Shown here piece by piece: positions 32,334 through 40,444 of a stretch of 64,000 nucleotides of DNA (its first letter is position 1; each line of letters opens with the position of its first letter). The stretch is from Acidimicrobiaceae bacterium (GTDB lineage: Bacteria > Actinomycetota > Acidimicrobiia > Acidimicrobiales > Ilumatobacteraceae), in contig JACJWF010000002.1 of the NCBI GenBank assembly GCA_020637295.1, positions 310,001 through 374,000 on the forward strand, read 5' to 3'. The translations under genes were made by a program, and so were the position numbers. A model generated the notes under the pieces. The model was not told the origin of the DNA. It saw nothing but the letters and a program-made list of their open reading frames with translations, and made no database searches.

Positions 32334-33109
32334 CGCAGGGTGACGGCCGCCCAGCCGTCCAGCACCTCGGTGTGCTCCACCTCCAGCGGGGCCAGCGCCG
32401 CCAACACGTGCTCGTGCCGGTCGGCGAGGATGCCGCTGATCACCAGCCGGCCGCCGGGTGCCACCACCCGGCGCAGGTCCGCCGCCAGGCCGACCAGCGC
32501 CGGGGCGAGGATGTTGGCGAGGACGAGATCGAACTCCCCCTCGACGTCGGCGAGGTCGGTGGTCGAGACGTCCACCACGACCCCGTTCGCCGCCGCGTTC
32601 GCGGTGGTCACCGGCACAGCCGCCGGGGCGATGTCGATGCCCACAGCGCGGCCGGCGCCGAAGCGCATCGCGGCGATCGCGAGCACCCCGCTGCCGCAGC
32701 CCACGTCCAGCACGGTGCACCCCTCACGAACGAGGCGGCGCGTCGCCCGCAGGCTGAGCACCGTGGTCGGGTGGTCGCCCATGCCGAACGTGGAGCCGGG
32801 CTCGATGTGCAGCACGGTGACCCCCGGCGTCGCGTCGTACGGCGCCCATGCAGGCCGGACCACCACGCCGGGCTCGATGTCGATCGGCACGGCGAACTCG
32901 CGCCAGGTGTCGGCCACCGCTTCGTCCACCTCCTCGAACCGCCATGGCCAGGGCAGGTCCGGGGCCACCGGCTCGTCACCGAGCGAGGTCCACAGCTCCA
33001 CCAGGTCACCGGCGGTGCGCTCCTCCACCGCCACCACGCCCAGCCCCCACAGCGCGTCGCTGGCGACCTCCACGTCGCCCGGCGCGACCGTGACGACGAG
33101 GGCCTTCAC
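32294..33109 (-). CDS. prmA: Ribosomal protein L11 methyltransferase
   Basis: 271 residues. SAM-dependent methyltransferase with IEPGSTFGMGDHPTTVLSL (PrmA-specific), VLDVGCGSGVLAIAAMRFGA (motif I) and VLANILAPAL (the NxxxxP active-site region). It trimethylates L11 in E. coli. GTG start at 33109 overlaps the stop of the upstream gamma-carbonic-anhydrase gene (GTGA). Confidence 0.9.
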   Translation of the reverse strand: MKALVVTVAPGDVEVASDALWGLGVVAVEERTAGDLVELWTSLGDEPVAPDLPWPWRFEEVDEAVADTWREFAVPIDIEPGVVVRPAWAPYDATPGVTVLHIEPGSTFGMGDHPTTVLSLRATRRLVREGCTVLDVGCGSGVLAIAAMRFGAGRAVGIDIAPAAVPVTTANAAANGVVVDVSTTDLADVEGEFDLVLANILAPALVGLAADLRRVVAPGGRLVISGILADRHEHVLAALAPLEVEHTEVLDGWAAVTLRHPPARSASTSMR

Positions 33110-33627
33110 CCGTCCAGCCGCCGGAGCTCGGCCTTGTAGCGGGCCGTGCGCTGCACATACGACGCGACACCGCGGTCGATTTCGCTCTGGCGGGCGCGGT
33201 CCGCCTTGATGACGGCCGGCGTGCCGACGGCCAGGGCGCGCGACGGCACCTCGGTGTCGTTCAGCACGACCGCGTTGGCGGCGACGATGGCGCCGGTGCG
33301 CACGATCACCCGATGCAGCACGACGCTCATGTTGCCCACCAGCACGCCGGCTTCGATGGTGCAGCCCTCCAGATGGACCATGTGGCCGATGACGCAGTCG
33401 TCGCCCACCACCGTGGGCCACTCCGGTGTGGTGTGGAGGACAGAGTTGTCCTGGATGCTGGTGCGCGCGCCCACGCTGATGTAGCCCTCGTCGCCACGCA
33501 GCACCGCGCCTGGCCAGACGCTGCTCTGCGGGCCGATGCGCACATCGCCGATGACGACCGCGTCCGGGTGCACGAAGGCGTCGGGGTGGATGGACGGGGT
33601 GAGGTCGCCGAGCGCGTAGATGGGCAC
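33106..33627 (-). CDS. Gamma-class carbonic-anhydrase-like hexapeptide protein
   Basis: 173 residues of left-handed beta-helix hexapeptide repeats. It has the YrdA/CaiE-type layout: HPDAFVHPDAVVIGDVRIG, SVWPGAVLRGD, SIQDNSVLH, VIGHMVHLEGCTIEAGVLVGN, with histidines at the positions used as metal ligands between trimer subunits. Activity as a carbonic anhydrase is not assured. GTG at 33627 has TACCCT seven bases upstream on the minus strand. Confidence 0.87.
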   Translation of the reverse strand: MPIYALGDLTPSIHPDAFVHPDAVVIGDVRIGPQSSVWPGAVLRGDEGYISVGARTSIQDNSVLHTTPEWPTVVGDDCVIGHMVHLEGCTIEAGVLVGNMSVVLHRVIVRTGAIVAANAVVLNDTEVPSRALAVGTPAVIKADRARQSEIDRGVASYVQRTARYKAELRRLDG

Positions 33628-33694
33628 GTGAACGAGGGTACCCAGGCAGTCATCGTTGGAGCGAAGTGCCCCGGACCCGGTACCGTGGTGGCCT

Positions 33695-35221
33695 ATGTCC
33701 CGCAGGATCGAAATCGAGCTCACCAGCGCGCGCCCCGACGGCACGTGGACGTGGCGGGCGGCCGGCGCCCAGAAGCCCAAGGGGGTGCTCGACGGCACCC
33801 TCCTGCCCAGCGACGCGGCCGTCGGCTCGGTGTTCCGTGCCGAGGCGGAGAACGATCTCGACGGCCTCACCATCCTGTCGGTCACCTCGGGCAAGGAGAA
33901 GTCCAGCCGAGGCAATGTGCTGGAACTGCTGCCCAGCGACAAGCCGTTCGAAGGCGTCACCCAGCAACTGGCCCGCCGCGAGCGCGGCGACCGTGGCGAC
34001 CGGCGCGACCGTGGCCCGCGTGGCGACCGCGACCGTGGCCCACGCCGCGATGGAGACCGCGACCGTGGCCCACGCCGCGATGGAGACCGCGAGCGTGGCC
34101 CACGCCGCGACGGGGATCACGACCGCCGCGACCGTGGCCCCCGCCCGGACCGACCCCAGCGCCCCCGGTTCCAGGCGCCGCCCGAGTTGCCGCAGCGCCC
34201 GAAGCCGAAGCGCCTGAAGCCCGGCCGCGCCCACCGCGCCGAAGTGCTCAACGAGCTGCCCGAGGCCCAGCGGGCCGTTGCCGAGCGCGCTCTGCAGGGC
34301 GGCATCCCCGAGGTTCGCCGCGCCGTCAACGAGCAGAACCAGCGCCTGCGCGCCGAGGGCAAGGAAGAGATCCCTGCCGCCGGCCTGCTGGCCATCGCCG
34401 AGCAGTTGCTGCCCAAGCTGCGCGTCGCCGAGTGGCTGGATCGCGCCACGGCGGCCAAGGCTGACCTGGAAGAGCTGGACCTGCGCGACCTGCGCAGCGT
34501 CGTCGCCGCCGCGGAGGACCCGATGGTGGCCCGCGACGAGTCCACCAGGGCGCTGGCGGCCGAGCTGAAGGACGCGCTGATCACCAAGCAGGAGAAGGAG
34601 CTCTCCCTGTGGTTCGACGACATCGACGCGGCGCTCGGCGTCGGCCGCGTCGTGCGCGCGCTGAAGCTGTCGTCCCAGCCGCCGAAGGCCGGTGTGCCCT
34701 TCCCCGGCGAGCTGGCTGCCCGCCTGGGTGAGGCCGCCACCGGCAACCTCACCGCCGACGCCCTGCCGGACCGCTGGGTCGCCGTGCTGGAGGCTGCCGC
34801 GTTCAGCCCGGTGCGCACCCACGTCACCCCGGCGGCGCCCCCGGCGCAGAGCAACGACGAGCTGGCTGCCACCGTCAAGCGACTGGCCCCGGCGCTGCCC
34901 CAGGTGGCCGCCCTGTTCGGCGTGGAAGTCGCCCCCAACGCACCGCTGCCCAAGCCGTTGCGCCCCACGCGTCCGTCGGGCCCGGCCCGCAAGCAGGCCC
35001 CGAAGCCTGCGGCCGCGCCGGCCCCGAAGGCGGCGCCCGCCGTGGCCGACGCTCCGGTGGCTGAGGCACCCGCTGCCGAGGCCCCGGTGGCTGAGGCACC
35101 CGCTGCCGAGGCCCCGGTGGCTGAGGCACCCGCTGCCGAGGCTCCGGCCGCCGAGGAAGCCGTCGCCGAGGCACCCGCTGCGGTGGCCGGCGACGGGGCG
35201 GCCCCCGACACCGACGCCTGA
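33695..35221 (+). CDS. Repeat-rich protein of unknown function with basic and acidic low-complexity arms
   Basis: 508 residues. Residues 1-70 form a beta-rich domain (RIEIELTSARPDGTWTWR, then GTLLPSDAAVGSVFRAE), perhaps an OB- or S1-like fold. Residues about 100-155 are Arg/Asp/Gly-rich repeats (RDRGPRRDGD). Residues about 170-410 are helical, and the C-terminus is PVAEAPAAEA repeats. The arms recall RNA-binding proteins such as those of the degradosome, but no named family is recognised. TACCGT (33681-33686) is eight bases before the ATG. Confidence 0.65.
   Translation: MSRRIEIELTSARPDGTWTWRAAGAQKPKGVLDGTLLPSDAAVGSVFRAEAENDLDGLTILSVTSGKEKSSRGNVLELLPSDKPFEGVTQQLARRERGDRGDRRDRGPRGDRDRGPRRDGDRDRGPRRDGDRERGPRRDGDHDRRDRGPRPDRPQRPRFQAPPELPQRPKPKRLKPGRAHRAEVLNELPEAQRAVAERALQGGIPEVRRAVNEQNQRLRAEGKEEIPAAGLLAIAEQLLPKLRVAEWLDRATAAKADLEELDLRDLRSVVAAAEDPMVARDESTRALAAELKDALITKQEKELSLWFDDIDAALGVGRVVRALKLSSQPPKAGVPFPGELAARLGEAATGNLTADALPDRWVAVLEAAAFSPVRTHVTPAAPPAQSNDELAATVKRLAPALPQVAALFGVEVAPNAPLPKPLRPTRPSGPARKQAPKPAAAPAPKAAPAVADAPVAEAPAAEAPVAEAPAAEAPVAEAPAAEAPAAEEAVAEAPAAVAGDGAAPDTDA
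34025..34114 (+). repeat. Three 30-bp tandem repeats coding RDRGPRRDGD
   Basis: Units 34025-34054, 34055-34084 and 34085-34114 are nearly identical in DNA as well as protein, so they expanded recently and copy number may vary between strains. Confidence 0.85.
35051..35140 (+). repeat. Three 30-bp tandem repeats coding APVAEAPAAE
   Basis: Units 35051-35080, 35081-35110 and 35111-35140 differ at a single base. Second in-frame expansion in the same gene. Confidence 0.85.
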
Positions 35222-35270
35222 CCGGCACCCGGTTCGGCGGCACCCGCTGACGGCCACTACCGTCGGCGGC

Positions 35271-36056
35271 ATGTCGGACATCGTCACCTACCGCACCGAA
35301 GGCCGCGTGGCCATCATCACCCTGAACCGCCCCGAGGCGCGCAATGCCGTCAACGGCGACGTCGCCCAGGGCATGGAGGCCGCCATCGACCAGATGGAGG
35401 CCGACGAGAACGTGTGGGTGGGTGTCATCACCGCCAACACGGAGGGCCAGGAGAAGCCGGTGTTCTGCGCCGGCGCCGATCTGAAGGCCATCAACTCCGG
35501 CCAGGCCGGTTCACTGGGCACCGCCAAGGGCGGGTTTGCCGGCTTCGTGTACCGCGAGCGGCGCAAGCCCGTCATCGTCGCCGTCGATGGCCTGGCCACC
35601 GCCGGTGGCTGCGAGATCGTCCTCGCTGCCGACCTGGTGGTCGCCACCACCCGCTCCGCCTTCGGCCTGGCCGAGGTGAAGCGCAACCTCATCGCCGGTG
35701 CCGGCGGCCTGTTCCGCCTGCCCCGGGCCATCGGCCAGGCGGCGGCCATGGAGGCCATCCTCACCGGCGAGCCGATCCCGGCCGAGCGGGCCTACAACCT
35801 CGGCCTGGTCACCCGCCTCACCGAGCCCGGCAACGCCCTCAACGAGGCGATGGCACTGGCCGGCAAGATCACCGAGGCCGCCCCGCTGGCGGCATGGGCC
35901 AGCCGCAAGGTGGTGCTGGCCGCCGCCTGGGCCGACGACGAGACCCTGAAGAAGATGACCAACGACGAGTTCGCCGGGATCATGGCGTCGGAGGACACCA
36001 AGGAAGGCCTGACGGCCTTCATCGAGAAGCGTCCGCCGAACTGGAAGGGCCGCTGA
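35271..36056 (+). CDS. Enoyl-CoA hydratase/isomerase family protein
   Basis: 261-residue crotonase-fold protein. Seen are VAIITLNRPEARNAVNG, PVFCAGADLKAI, VDGLATAGGCEIVLAADLVV and LIAGAGGLFRLPRAIG. One of the two hydratase glutamates is not evident at the usual place, so it may act as an isomerase, CoA hydrolase or lyase. TACCGT (35258-35263) seven bases before the ATG gives a leaderless start. It ends at a convergent hairpin. Confidence 0.85.
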   Translation: MSDIVTYRTEGRVAIITLNRPEARNAVNGDVAQGMEAAIDQMEADENVWVGVITANTEGQEKPVFCAGADLKAINSGQAGSLGTAKGGFAGFVYRERRKPVIVAVDGLATAGGCEIVLAADLVVATTRSAFGLAEVKRNLIAGAGGLFRLPRAIGQAAAMEAILTGEPIPAERAYNLGLVTRLTEPGNALNEAMALAGKITEAAPLAAWASRKVVLAAAWADDETLKKMTNDEFAGIMASEDTKEGLTAFIEKRPPNWKGR

Positions 36057-36068
36057 GCCCTTGCTGCG

Positions 36069-36091
36069 CCACCCCGGTCAGAGCGGGGTGG
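36069..36091. terminator. Hairpin between convergent genes
   Basis: Perfect 8-bp stem CCACCCCG / CGGGGTGG with a 7-nt loop, 13 bp after the enoyl-CoA hydratase stop. The loop contains the stop codon of the opposing GNAT gene. Confidence 0.5.
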
Positions 36092-36518
36092 AGAGCACGA
36101 TCAGCCGGGCGGTGATCCCCGCTCGTTCGTAGAGGTTCTTCGTGTCGCGGTCGCCGGGCAGCGCCCAGCCGTCCAGGCGGGTGCACCCGGCGGCCCGGGC
36201 CGCAGCCACCGCAGTGGCCAGCAACTCGTCGCCCAGCCCCAGCTCGCGAGCCGCCGGCTCCACCCACACCTGCTGCACCGTGGCGGCATCGCCGTGCACC
36301 GCCAGTGCGAGCACGGCCACCACCACGTCGTCGATGGTGCCCACCCAGGTGGGTCGGGCGGGGTCGTCCACATGGCCGGCCCACTCCCCCACGGCCGGGC
36401 TGCCCGCCAGCAGGACGGCGCCACCCCGGGCCTCGGCCACCGCAGCGCGCGCTGCGGCCTCCAGCGCGGCCACGTCGCCCAGGTCGGCGACGGCCAGTGG
36501 GCGCACGGCGGTGTCCAC
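36078..36518 (-). CDS. GNAT-family N-acetyltransferase
   Basis: 146 residues. The acetyl-CoA-binding region is VWVEPAARELGLGDELLATAVAAAR, followed by LDGWALPGDRDTKNLYERAGI, the classic C-terminal GNAT segment. Acceptor unknown. GTG at 36518 lies two bases after the stop of the upstream gene, so the three genes from 37470 down form one run. Confidence 0.82.
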   Translation of the reverse strand: MDTAVRPLAVADLGDVAALEAAARAAVAEARGGAVLLAGSPAVGEWAGHVDDPARPTWVGTIDDVVVAVLALAVHGDAATVQQVWVEPAARELGLGDELLATAVAAARAAGCTRLDGWALPGDRDTKNLYERAGITARLIVLSTPL

Positions 36519-36520
36519 TA

Positions 36521-36952
36521 CTAGTGCCCCGCCGCGTCCAGCGCGTTCAGCTTGGCCAGCACGGTGCGCCGGGCCCGGGTGGCTGCCTCGTACTCGCGAA
36601 CCATGTCTCGCTCTGGCCCCGGGAGGCGCTCCAGCAGCGGCACCAGTTCGGCAGCAGTGAGCAGGTGGTAGCCCTCGAACGGTTCGTCCGGCGTCGGGGC
36701 GGGTGGCGCGTCCGGGACGGCGACGGCTGCCTGACGCGCCGGCGCGGTGCGTTGCGCCCGCGCCTCCTCCAACTGGCGGCGGCCGTAGTGCACGGCCATC
36801 TCGCCAACCCAGCGGGCGACGCGAACCCGGTTCTCCAGCTCCGCCTTGCCGTCGGCCACCAGGCGCGGCAGGTCCTCGCGGACCTGCACCACCAGCCCGA
36901 TCGGGGCGTACAGCACGGCCTCCAGCAGGCGGGCTGCAGGCGGCCGTGGCAT
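36521..36952 (-). CDS. Unknown helical protein
   Basis: 143 residues, family not recognised. The first half (LLEAVLYAPIGLVVQVREDLPRLV, then VRVARWVGEMAVHYGRRQLEE) is helical and amphipathic; a Pro/Ala linker (about 70-95) and a second short helix pair (YHLLTAAELVPLLERLPG, then RTVLAKLNAL) follow. It lies 8 bp after the acidic zinc-finger gene and 2 bp before the GNAT gene. The helix-linker-helix form suggests a small adaptor, but this is speculative. Confidence 0.65.
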   Translation of the reverse strand: MPRPPAARLLEAVLYAPIGLVVQVREDLPRLVADGKAELENRVRVARWVGEMAVHYGRRQLEEARAQRTAPARQAAVAVPDAPPAPTPDEPFEGYHLLTAAELVPLLERLPGPERDMVREYEAATRARRTVLAKLNALDAAGH

Positions 36953-36960
36953 CGTGGGCC

Positions 36961-37470
36961 TCAGCGGAACAGCGGGCAGTCGTCGTCGCCCACAGGGCAA
37001 CCGGGGGCGTTCTGGCGGACCAGCAGGAAGCAGCTGGGGCACAGTTGCTCGTCGGCCCGCTTCGGCTGCAAGCGGTCGGAGGCCTCGCCACGCTCCTCGG
37101 GCTCTTCTTCTTCCTCGTCCTCTTCGTCCTCGGCGGCTACCAGGCGGTCCTTCAGGATGGTGTCCAGGTCGGCTTCGACATCGTCGGGGGCGAGCAGTTC
37201 GTCATCCTCGTCCTCGTCCTCCGAGACGGAGCGGCGAACGGGGCCGCTGCTCCCCTTCTCGTCGTCGTCGTCGTCCTCGTCCTCGTCGTCGTCGCCGCCT
37301 TCGAAGTCGTCGTCCTCGTCGATCCCGCCGAAGTCGTCGTCGTCGCCGTCGAGATCTTCCTCGTCGAGGTCCCCCTCGTCGAGATCGGATGGATCGATCT
37401 CCTCCTCGTCCGTGGCGTCGTCCTCGAACTCCTCGGTGTCGTCCATCATCTCGTCGTCGTCGTCAGCCAT
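36961..37470 (-). CDS. Highly acidic protein with C-terminal zinc-finger, DUF4193-like
   Basis: 169 residues. The first 120 or so are almost entirely Asp/Glu with few interruptions, encoded by GTC/CTC trinucleotide-like DNA at 37100-37460. The last 35 contain ADEQLCPSCFLLVRQNAPGC, then DDDCPLF, giving four cysteines. The ADE-xx-CxxCFLV part resembles actinobacterial DUF4193 proteins, but the acidic arm is far longer than usual. Function unknown. TAGTAT at about 37514-37509 on the minus strand is a -10 candidate. Confidence 0.7.
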   Translation of the reverse strand: MADDDDEMMDDTEEFEDDATDEEEIDPSDLDEGDLDEEDLDGDDDDFGGIDEDDDFEGGDDDEDEDDDDDEKGSSGPVRRSVSEDEDEDDELLAPDDVEADLDTILKDRLVAAEDEEDEEEEEPEERGEASDRLQPKRADEQLCPSCFLLVRQNAPGCPVGDDDCPLFR

Positions 37471-37544
37471 CGTTCGTCCTTGTCGCGCGTCCCCGTGAGG
37501 CCCGGGATACTACGGCGGGCCGCAGGGAGGATACTCACCCGGTT

Positions 37545-37562
37545 GGGTGACACCAGTCACCC
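37545..37562. promoter_or_regulatory. Inverted repeat between the acidic-protein gene and thyX-like gene
   Basis: Arms GGGTGAC and GTCACCC (7 bp, 4-nt spacer), 20 bp after the stop of the ThyX-like gene and about 75 bp before the next start. It may be a terminator for the former or an operator for the latter; the 111-bp gap holds nothing else recognised. Confidence 0.45.
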
Positions 37563-37581
37563 GGCGCCCGGGAGGGTACCG

Positions 37582-39192
37582 TCAGACGCCGCCGCGGCGC
37601 GCCTCGGCCCGGCGCTCGGCTTCCAGCCGCTCCAGCTCCGGGGCCTCGGTGGTCATATGGCTCATCGCACCGGCCACCGCCCGGTGACCGGCCTCCTGCT
37701 CGATCAGCCGGTGCATCTCCAGGGCGACCCGGCGGTAGGAGGGGTGGCCCTGCGGGGAGGACCGCAACTCCAGCAGGTGCACGGCCTCCCGAGCGTTGAA
37801 CTGCATGGAGTAGCGCATCCGGTAGGCCATGCTGACCGCGTACTGGGCCTGCTGGGGGAAGTCGTCCTTCAGCGCGTCGAACAAGGCGGCGCTGCGGGCC
37901 ATGGCGTCGTCGAACACCTCCGCCATGCCGGCTTCCTCCACCAGTTCGGGCCGGACATAGCCGTGGTTGGGGGTCAGCGATTGCCAGTCGATCGTCAGCA
38001 TGCGGTGCCGTTGGAGGTCGCGGAAGGCGCCGTAGTCGCTGAGGACGTCGAAGCGGTAGTCCACCCGCTCGAACGCCCGGCCGGGCTTGTGGCGGCGGTT
38101 CTCCCGATCACCCACGTACGCCTGCAGCAGCGCCAGGCGTTCCGTGGGCCCCAGGCTGCGGACCCGGTCCACCAACTGGTGCTCGGGGAGGTGGGTGTGC
38201 GGGTAGCAGATGGCCGCCAGCAGCTTGTCCTCGGCCTCCGGGTCGAAGTCCACCAGCGTGACGGACTCCACCTGATCCACCGGGGTGTCGCCGAACAGGG
38301 TGCCGACGATCTCGGCCGTGCGCTCGCGGGTGCTGGCCAGGTAATGGCTCCAGCGGCCGCCACGCTCGGGGAGGTCCACCCGGCGCAGGAAGCTGGGGAT
38401 CACCTTGCGAAGCTCGTGGAGCATCAGGTCGGCGTAGTGCCGGGCCTCCGGCAGCGGGTGGGACCGCATCCGGATGAGCAGTGCCTCGAAGGCCTGGCCG
38501 GAACCGTAGATGCCCACATTGCTGAGCGCGGCCGCTGGCAGCACGCCGCGGACCGCGTCCAGCGCCTTGGCCCGGGTGGCCATCCGGTAGACGAAGTCGC
38601 TGTCCGCCTCGTCGCGGGGCACCGTGGCCCGGACGTGCTCGGTGACCCGGTTGAGCAGCAGGCTGTAGCTGTCGAACATGCGGTCCATGTCGCCCACGTA
38701 GCGGGTGCCGAACCGGCTGGAGAGGATGGCCGGGTCGCGGTAGAACCGGTAGCGGCCACCGAGGCGGGCGTCGTAGCTGATGTACCGCGTGCTTTGCTCC
38801 AGGTAGCTCATCAGCCGGCCCCACTCCAGCACCTTGGTGAGGATGTTGCTGGCCTGCTCGCACGCCAGGTGCACCCCACCCAGCTGTGCCACGGAGTCGT
38901 CGCCGTACTCGAAGAAGACCTTCTCGTAGAGCTCCTCGGCTCGTTCCAGGCCGACCGTGGCGTCGATGCTGACGTCGCCCGACACGTCCAGATCACCGAC
39001 GAACTCGTCGAGGAACAGGCGGCGCAGGCTCTTCGGGCTGCGGCTGTAGCGGGCGAACAGCGCCCCCTTCACCACCTCGGGCAGGTTCACGAGCGCGAAA
39101 ACAGGGCCATCCAGGTTGGTGAAATACCGACGGAGGATGTCCTCCTCGTCCGATGTGAACTCCTCCGGGACGTACACCGTCACGCCGGGCAT
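37582..39192 (-). CDS. thyX: Long ThyX-superfamily protein with two half-domains
   Basis: 536 residues, about twice the normal length of FAD-dependent thymidylate synthase. The N-terminal half has WGRLMSYLEQSTRYISYD (about 125-141), like the dUMP/FAD-contacting part of the ThyX motif, and the C-terminal half has LQRHRMLTIDWQSLTP (about 393-408), like its RHR part, but neither contains the full RHRxxSxxxxSxRY signature. It probably arose by duplication. Canonical thymidylate synthase activity is uncertain. Start ATG at 39192. Confidence 0.75.
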   Translation of the reverse strand: MPGVTVYVPEEFTSDEEDILRRYFTNLDGPVFALVNLPEVVKGALFARYSRSPKSLRRLFLDEFVGDLDVSGDVSIDATVGLERAEELYEKVFFEYGDDSVAQLGGVHLACEQASNILTKVLEWGRLMSYLEQSTRYISYDARLGGRYRFYRDPAILSSRFGTRYVGDMDRMFDSYSLLLNRVTEHVRATVPRDEADSDFVYRMATRAKALDAVRGVLPAAALSNVGIYGSGQAFEALLIRMRSHPLPEARHYADLMLHELRKVIPSFLRRVDLPERGGRWSHYLASTRERTAEIVGTLFGDTPVDQVESVTLVDFDPEAEDKLLAAICYPHTHLPEHQLVDRVRSLGPTERLALLQAYVGDRENRRHKPGRAFERVDYRFDVLSDYGAFRDLQRHRMLTIDWQSLTPNHGYVRPELVEEAGMAEVFDDAMARSAALFDALKDDFPQQAQYAVSMAYRMRYSMQFNAREAVHLLELRSSPQGHPSYRRVALEMHRLIEQEAGHRAVAGAMSHMTTEAPELERLEAERRAEARRGGV

Positions 39193-39241
39193 CCTACGGG
39201 CCGCGGCGCCGTGTGCCAGGGATGGCCCTCACGCAGGGCGG

Positions 39242-40444
39242 TCAGAGCACGGGCACGCCCCGCGGCCGGGTGTCGAACGCGGCGGCGGTGGCGGTGCGCA
39301 GATCGGCCGAGCACCACAGGTCGACGACGGTCATCGCCATCGCCTTCGCCCCGTCCAGGACGGCCTTGTCGCCGGCCTCGCTGCGGGCGTGACGGGCGAA
39401 CTCGACGGAGTGGATCGGCACCCCGTCCGGCGCCACCTGGATCATCGGGTGGATCGAGGGCACGAGGTAGCTGATGTTGCCCATGTCGGTGCTGCCCATC
39501 ACCACCTTCCCGGTGGCGGACGGGTCGGCGACGGCGCGCCCGACGCGGGCTGCGTTGGCGACGTAGCTGGCCACCATCGGGCCGTTGTCCACCATCTCGG
39601 CGTAGACGTTGTCGATCCACTCGTGGCTCATCGTGCAGCCGCAGGCCGTGGCAGCGGCCTCCAGCCCCGTGTGGACCCGGGCCTTCAGGTCCTGCAGGCG
39701 GGCGATCGTGCCGGAGCGGATGTACCAGTCCATGGCCGCGTCCGAGGGGACGATGTTCGGCTTGTCCCCGCCGTGGGTGAAGATGCCGTGGATGCGCTCG
39801 TCGGGGCGGATGTGCTGGCGCATCGCCGCCAGGTTCATGTAGCCGAGGACGGCGGCGTCCAGCGCGTTGCGGCCTTCCCACGGCGCGGCCGCGGCGTGCG
39901 CCGCCTTGCCGTGGAAGTGCACGGCGAGCTCCTGGATGGCCAGGCAGTCCATGCGAATCAGGTCGGCGTCGGCCGGGTGGACCATCATCGCCGCGTCCAC
40001 GCCGTCGAAGGCGCCCTTGCGGGCCATCCGCACCTTGCCGCCGCCGCCCTCCTCGGCCGGCGTGCCCATGATGCGGACGGTGCCGCCCGCGGCATCGGCC
40101 ACTGCGGCCGCAGCCAGGCCGGCGCCGAGGCCGGCGGTGGCGATGATGTTGTGGCCGCAGGCGTGGCCCACGCCGGGCAGGGCGTCGTACTCGCACAGCA
40201 CGGCCACGACAGGCCCGCCGCTGCCGTACGACGAGTCGAACGCCGTCGCCAGGTCGTAGGCGTGGCGCACGGGCTCCACCCCCTGGGCCGCCAGGAGGTC
40301 GGTGAGCAGCCCGTGCGCGAAGTGCTCCTCGTAGTTCAGCTCGGGGTTGGCGTGGATCTGGTGGCTGGCGTCGATCAGCACGTCGGCCAGCTGGTCGACC
40401 CGGTCGCACACCGCCTGCTTCAGGGCGTCGGCGTCGGCGGCCAT
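39242..40444 (-). CDS. M20-family amidohydrolase (peptidase M20D type)
   Basis: 400-residue metallohydrolase resembling aminoacylases and p-aminobenzoyl-glutamate hydrolase. HANPELNYEEHFA, VLCEYDALPGVGHACGHN (metal-ligand Cys/His), GTPAEEGGGGK (catalytic Glu) and MGSTDMGNISY are in family order. Substrate unknown. The ATG touches the stop of the upstream dehydrogenase (TGATG), so they form a two-gene operon and may act on the same compound. Confidence 0.87.
   Translation of the reverse strand: MAADADALKQAVCDRVDQLADVLIDASHQIHANPELNYEEHFAHGLLTDLLAAQGVEPVRHAYDLATAFDSSYGSGGPVVAVLCEYDALPGVGHACGHNIIATAGLGAGLAAAAVADAAGGTVRIMGTPAEEGGGGKVRMARKGAFDGVDAAMMVHPADADLIRMDCLAIQELAVHFHGKAAHAAAAPWEGRNALDAAVLGYMNLAAMRQHIRPDERIHGIFTHGGDKPNIVPSDAAMDWYIRSGTIARLQDLKARVHTGLEAAATACGCTMSHEWIDNVYAEMVDNGPMVASYVANAARVGRAVADPSATGKVVMGSTDMGNISYLVPSIHPMIQVAPDGVPIHSVEFARHARSEAGDKAVLDGAKAMAMTVVDLWCSADLRTATAAAFDTRPRGVPVL

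Noticed and set aside
36961..37470. Reading the acidic gene region as serine-rich or valine-rich proteins on the plus strand
   Set aside because: Those frames simply translate the GTC/CTC repeat DNA. The minus frame ends in a sensible zinc finger and fits the operon.
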